In this document: piece by piece, positions 61,330 through 64,000 of the stretch
How the letters are laid out: each line of letters starts with the position of its first letter
How positions within the stretch are numbered: the first letter of the stretch is position 1
Source: Desulfarculaceae bacterium
Lineage (GTDB): Bacteria > Desulfobacterota > Desulfarculia > Desulfarculales > Desulfarculaceae
Length of the DNA stretch: 64,000 bases
Assembly (NCBI GenBank): GCA_021737145.1
Contig: JAIPEN010000007.1
Span: forward strand, 171,956 to 235,955
Reading direction: 5' to 3'
Position numbers and translations under genes: made by a program
Notes under the pieces: model-generated
What the model was told of the DNA's origin: nothing
Database searches by the model: none
Seen by the model: only the letters and a program-made list of their open reading frames with translations

Positions 61330-61494
61330 ACGGACCGATGAGCAAGCCGTGGACAAGCCGGCCCAGACAAGCCGGTTTGTCCACAAGCTTCCGCCGGCCG
61401 GCGGTTTCAAGCGGCCGGCGGGTCTCGGCGCTAACCTTTTTTGCGCCGCCGCCCGGCATGTTGGCGGCGGCTCATGCCCAACGGGGTTTGCACC

Positions 61495-62607
61495 ATGAAC
61501 TCTAATTTTTCGCAACTTATCAAAGACGGCCGCTACATCGGCATGTCCCTGGATGGGGTCGATGGCGACACCGTGTGGCAACTGTATGTCTTCATGCAGC
61601 GGCTCAGGCTCCTGGAAAACGCCATCGCGGCCTTGTATTCGGAGCAGCAGATGCGCTGCCCGGTGCACTTCTGCGACGGCCAGGAGGCCATATCGGCCGG
61701 GCTGGCCCTGGCGATCCGGGACAGCGACCACCTGTTCAGCCATCACCGCACCCACGGTTTCTACCTGGCCAAATGCCGGGAGTTCAAGCCGCTGATCGAC
61801 GAGATCTACGGCCGGATAAGCGGGGCCAGCGGCGGGGTGGCCGGTTCCCAGGACATCTCCTATTGCGAGATGAACTTCCACGGCGGGGCCATCCTGGCCG
61901 GCTCCATCGGCATCGCCGCCGGGGTGGCCCGGGCCATGCAAATCAAAAACATCCCCGCCTTGGCCTTTGCCGGTTTCGGCGACGGCGCGGTGGACGAGGG
62001 GGTCTTTTGGGAGACGGTCAATTACGCCGCCCTGCAAAAGCTGCCCCTGGTCCTGGTGTGCGAAAACAACGGCTATAGCGCCTTTTCCCCGCAGAACAAG
62101 CGCCAGGCGGTGATGGACATAAGCGCCAAGGTGAGAGCCTTTGGGATGCAGGCCCACAGCTTCTTTGGCAACGACGCGGTGGAGTCCCACCGGGTGATCT
62201 CCCAGGCGGTGGGAGCGGTGCGCCGCGGCGAGGGCCCCGTGTTCCTGGAGGGGCACACCTTCCGCTGGAGCGGACACGTGGGCCCGGAGGGCGACGACCA
62301 GTATCAGTACCGCTCCATGCAAGAACTGGCCTTTTGGAAGGACAACTGCCCCATCAAGCTGCTCGAAGAGAAGATGCTGGAAGAGGGGCTGGTGAAGCAG
62401 CAGGCCATCGACGATCTCGTGCGGCAGATCGGGCAGGAGTTGGACCAGGCCTTTGCCGAGGCCAAGCAGAGCCCCTTCCCCGAGCCGGTCGATTGGCATG
62501 CCATGAACTACGCCACCCAAACGCCCAAGGCCGACGAGCTGCTGGCGGAAGAAAAAAGCTCCGGGTTCGACCAAAACCAGGACCTGGCCATTCCCGGGCC
62601 CTATTGA
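61495..62607 (+). CDS. Thiamine-diphosphate E1 alpha-like subunit
   Basis: 370 residues of the pyruvate/acetoin/2-oxoacid dehydrogenase E1 alpha fold. The ThDP-binding motif is FGDGAVDEGVFWETVNYAAL to CENNGYS (GDG ending in NN). Active-site loops SHHRTHGFYLAK and MNFHGGAILAGSIGIAAG are present. It would decarboxylate a 2-keto acid or transfer an aldehyde unit with its partner at 62641. No E2 or E3 gene is nearby, so use in sugar synthesis rather than central metabolism is likely. The start at 61495 (MNSNFSQ) is chosen over a Cys/Arg-rich extension. Confidence 0.86.
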   Translation: MNSNFSQLIKDGRYIGMSLDGVDGDTVWQLYVFMQRLRLLENAIAALYSEQQMRCPVHFCDGQEAISAGLALAIRDSDHLFSHHRTHGFYLAKCREFKPLIDEIYGRISGASGGVAGSQDISYCEMNFHGGAILAGSIGIAAGVARAMQIKNIPALAFAGFGDGAVDEGVFWETVNYAALQKLPLVLVCENNGYSAFSPQNKRQAVMDISAKVRAFGMQAHSFFGNDAVESHRVISQAVGAVRRGEGPVFLEGHTFRWSGHVGPEGDDQYQYRSMQELAFWKDNCPIKLLEEKMLEEGLVKQQAIDDLVRQIGQELDQAFAEAKQSPFPEPVDWHAMNYATQTPKADELLAEEKSSGFDQNQDLAIPGPY

Positions 62608-62640
62608 TCCCTTTCCCTCATAACCGTGTGAGCTCTTCAG

Positions 62641-63612
62641 ATGCGCGAACTTGCTTATAACCAGGCAATCAACGAAGCCCTGCACCAGGCCATGGGGCTG
62701 GACGAAGACGTGATGGTGGTCGGCCAACTGGTGGACTACCGCTCCGGCATATTCGGCACCACCACCGGGCTGCTGGAGGAATACGGCAGCGAAAGGGTGC
62801 AGGACTTTCCCGTGGCCGAGAGCCTGATGACCCAGGCGGCCATAGGCGAGGCCCAGATGGGCATGCGCCCGGTGCTGACCCACCAGCGGCTGGATTTCAT
62901 GATCTATTCCATGGACGCCGTGGCCAACTGGATGTCCCTGTGGCGCTTCAAGTCCAACGGCAAGCAGAGCCTCCCCATAACCATCATGGGGGTGGTGGGC
63001 CGGGGCTGGGGGCAGGGGCCGCAGCATTCCAAAAGCTTCCACGGCTGGTTCAGCCACCTCCCGGGCATCAAGGTGGCCATGCCGGCCACTCCCTTTGACG
63101 CCAAGGGCATGATGATGGAGAGCGTCTTCGGCGAGGACCCGGTCATATTCGTGGCTCACCGCTCCCTGTTCAGCATGCGCGAGCACGTCCCCGAGATGCC
63201 CTACCGGGTCCGCTTCGGAGAGGCCATGCTGCGGCGGCCGGGCAAGGACGTTTCCATCGTGGCCCTGGGGATCATGGTGCCCTTGGCCATGCAGGCCGCC
63301 GAGCTTCTGGCCGGGGAGGGCATCGAGGCCGAGGTCCTGGACCTGCGCTCCGCCTCCCCCCTGGACAAAGAGGCCATTTTGGCCACCGCCCAGCGCACCA
63401 AGCGCCTGGTCGTGGCCGACCCCGCCTGGCAAACCGCCGGGGTGGCTGCGGAGGTCATTTCCCTGGTCAGCGAGCACATGGGCGCGGACCTGGCCGCCAA
63501 TCCGGCCCGGCTGTGCCTGCCGGACAGCCATACTCCCATGAGCCAAACCTTGGAGGAGCAGTACTACCCCACCGAGCAGGACCTGGCCGATCTTTGCAAA
63601 AAGATGCTCTAG
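62641..63612 (+). CDS. Thiamine-diphosphate E1 beta-like subunit (transketolase pyrimidine + C domains)
   Basis: 323 residues. The transketolase pyrimidine-binding domain includes DVMVVGQLVDYRSGIFGTTTG, the conserved catalytic Glu region PVAESLMTQAAIG and MTHQ-like VLTHQRLDFM. The C-terminal transketolase domain has VSIVALGIMVPLAMQAAELL and EVLDLRSASPLDKEAI. It pairs with the alpha subunit 33 bp upstream. Together they resemble two-subunit E1 or split transketolase/DXP synthase-like enzymes in polysaccharide loci. Confidence 0.86.
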   Translation: MRELAYNQAINEALHQAMGLDEDVMVVGQLVDYRSGIFGTTTGLLEEYGSERVQDFPVAESLMTQAAIGEAQMGMRPVLTHQRLDFMIYSMDAVANWMSLWRFKSNGKQSLPITIMGVVGRGWGQGPQHSKSFHGWFSHLPGIKVAMPATPFDAKGMMMESVFGEDPVIFVAHRSLFSMREHVPEMPYRVRFGEAMLRRPGKDVSIVALGIMVPLAMQAAELLAGEGIEAEVLDLRSASPLDKEAILATAQRTKRLVVADPAWQTAGVAAEVISLVSEHMGADLAANPARLCLPDSHTPMSQTLEEQYYPTEQDLADLCKKML

Positions 63613-63750
63613 GGGCTCGCCTGCCGAGAGGGGGGCCTCGCAGCCGCGCAGCCGGTGACGGGGCCCTGGGCGGCGGGGCGGAAGAAACGGACACGGCGGC
63701 CTTCGGCGGAGGCGCCCCGCCTGGCGAAGATTTTACTGGAGCGATTGTTC

Positions 63751-63912
63751 ATGGCCGGACCCCCCAAATACATCCTCGAGAAACTACCCCAGACCGACGA
63801 GTTCAAAAAAGAGAAATGGGTCCAGGACCAGGCGGGCAGTTTTTTCATTTTCGACAGCGCCGTAACCGTCCGATTAGCCGCATCTTCCCTGAGTTACGTA
63901 GAGGTGTCATGA
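63751..63912 (+). pseudogene. Small gene apparently cut by an insertion element
   Basis: A frame starting MAGPPKYILEKLPQTDEFKK with GGAG ten bases upstream runs normally for about 37 codons to SFFIFDSA. It then enters GTAACCGTCCG at 63862, which looks like an IS66-type end, and soon stops. The N-terminal part has no recognised family. The real gene probably continued beyond the element. Its place just after the E1-like pair suggests the same operon. Confidence 0.45.
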
Positions 63913-64000
63913 TTCCTTTCGTCAAGGAGGCGAATCATGGCAGCGGGAAAGCAGGATCGGCCATCGCGGGACAAGGAGCAATATTGGCGGGGGCACATTG
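63862..64000 (+). mobile_element. Left end of an IS66-type insertion sequence (partial)
   Basis: GTAACCGTCCG at 63862 resembles the terminal GTAAGCG-type ends of IS66 elements. A short leader follows and then a frame with a perfect AAGGAGG ribosome site at 63924-63930. The frame matches the start of IS66 TnpA accessory proteins. The rest lies outside the window, so family and completeness are not certain. Confidence 0.5.
63937..64000 (+). CDS. IS66-type accessory protein TnpA-like (partial)
   Basis: Twenty-one codons are visible (MAAGKQDRPSRDKEQYWRGHI). The pattern R-D/E-x-E/Q-YW-x-x-H-I is the start of the helix-turn-helix TnpA proteins of IS66 elements, which usually continue with a SGLSQxAYCRQ segment. 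AAGGAGG lies six bases before the ATG. Identification rests on this short segment only. Confidence 0.5.
   Translation, partial: MAAGKQDRPSRDKEQYWRGHI

Overview
The window is high-GC bacterial DNA with dense, often overlapping genes. The gene content and sequence style suggest a Desulfobacterota (deltaproteobacterial) sulfate-reducer-like organism, perhaps Desulfarculales. That placement is an inference from gene families and composition, not from a marker gene. No rRNA, tRNA or CRISPR array was seen.

Region 1 (1-22.7 kb) is mostly housekeeping. On the minus strand, tig-clpP-clpX (clpX cut by the window edge) follows a long co-directional run: beta-CASP metallo-beta-lactamase, TIGR03960-type radical SAM protein, RNase G, and a lipoate-assembly set. 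That set holds a lipoate ligase-DUF116 fusion, a geranylgeranyl-reductase-like flavoprotein resembling LipT, and two small radical SAM proteins resembling LipS1/LipS2. A 259-bp element with terminal inverted repeats sits between the two LipS-like genes. The plus strand then carries a LOG protein, exported cyclophilin, endonuclease III, a UPF0237/UPF0210 pair, exported isoaspartyl methyltransferase and a SixA-like phosphatase. An amino-acid permease (minus strand), a MATE exporter, a PAS protein and an MFS transporter follow.

Region 2 (22.7-45.6 kb) is a surface-glycan locus. It has two tandem paralogous GT4 glycosyltransferases, two methyltransferases and a third GT4. A nonulosonic-acid block follows: NeuC and NeuB on the minus strand, then GT4, a 2-hydroxyacid dehydrogenase and NeuA on the plus strand. 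A converging minus-strand operon holds an HpcH/HpaI aldolase, an HP-motif transferase, a Gfo/Idh oxidoreductase, a second NeuA-like cytidylyltransferase and an SDR. On both sides of this block, in opposite orientation, lie two diverged copies of a two-gene module: a membrane-anchored ankyrin protein followed by a polytopic membrane protein. A GT2, a methyltransferase and a sulfotransferase complete the region.

Region 3 (46.2-63.6 kb) is a plus-strand sugar-nucleotide and modification locus. It begins with a carbamoyltransferase-SxtJ-DUF5989 set. A heptose-like group follows: GmhB-like phosphatase, transaldolase, two epimerases, and a cytidylyltransferase-kinase fusion in the reverse of HldE order. 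Next come a Gfo/Idh, a TIM-barrel isomerase, a UDP-sugar dehydrogenase homologue lacking the catalytic cysteine, an atypical epimerase, a methyltransferase, an AT-rich putative sugar O-methyltransferase, another epimerase, and a two-subunit thiamine-diphosphate E1-like enzyme without E2/E3. The window ends in what looks like the left end of an IS66-type element interrupting a small gene.

Taken together, regions 2 and 3 look like one large locus for an O-antigen, capsule or glycoprotein glycan. It would carry CMP-activated acidic sugars and unusual, methylated, carbamoylated or sulfated residues. The best leads are the duplicated ankyrin/membrane-protein module, the aldolase plus second NeuA operon, the cysteine-less dehydrogenase group and the ThDP enzyme pair.
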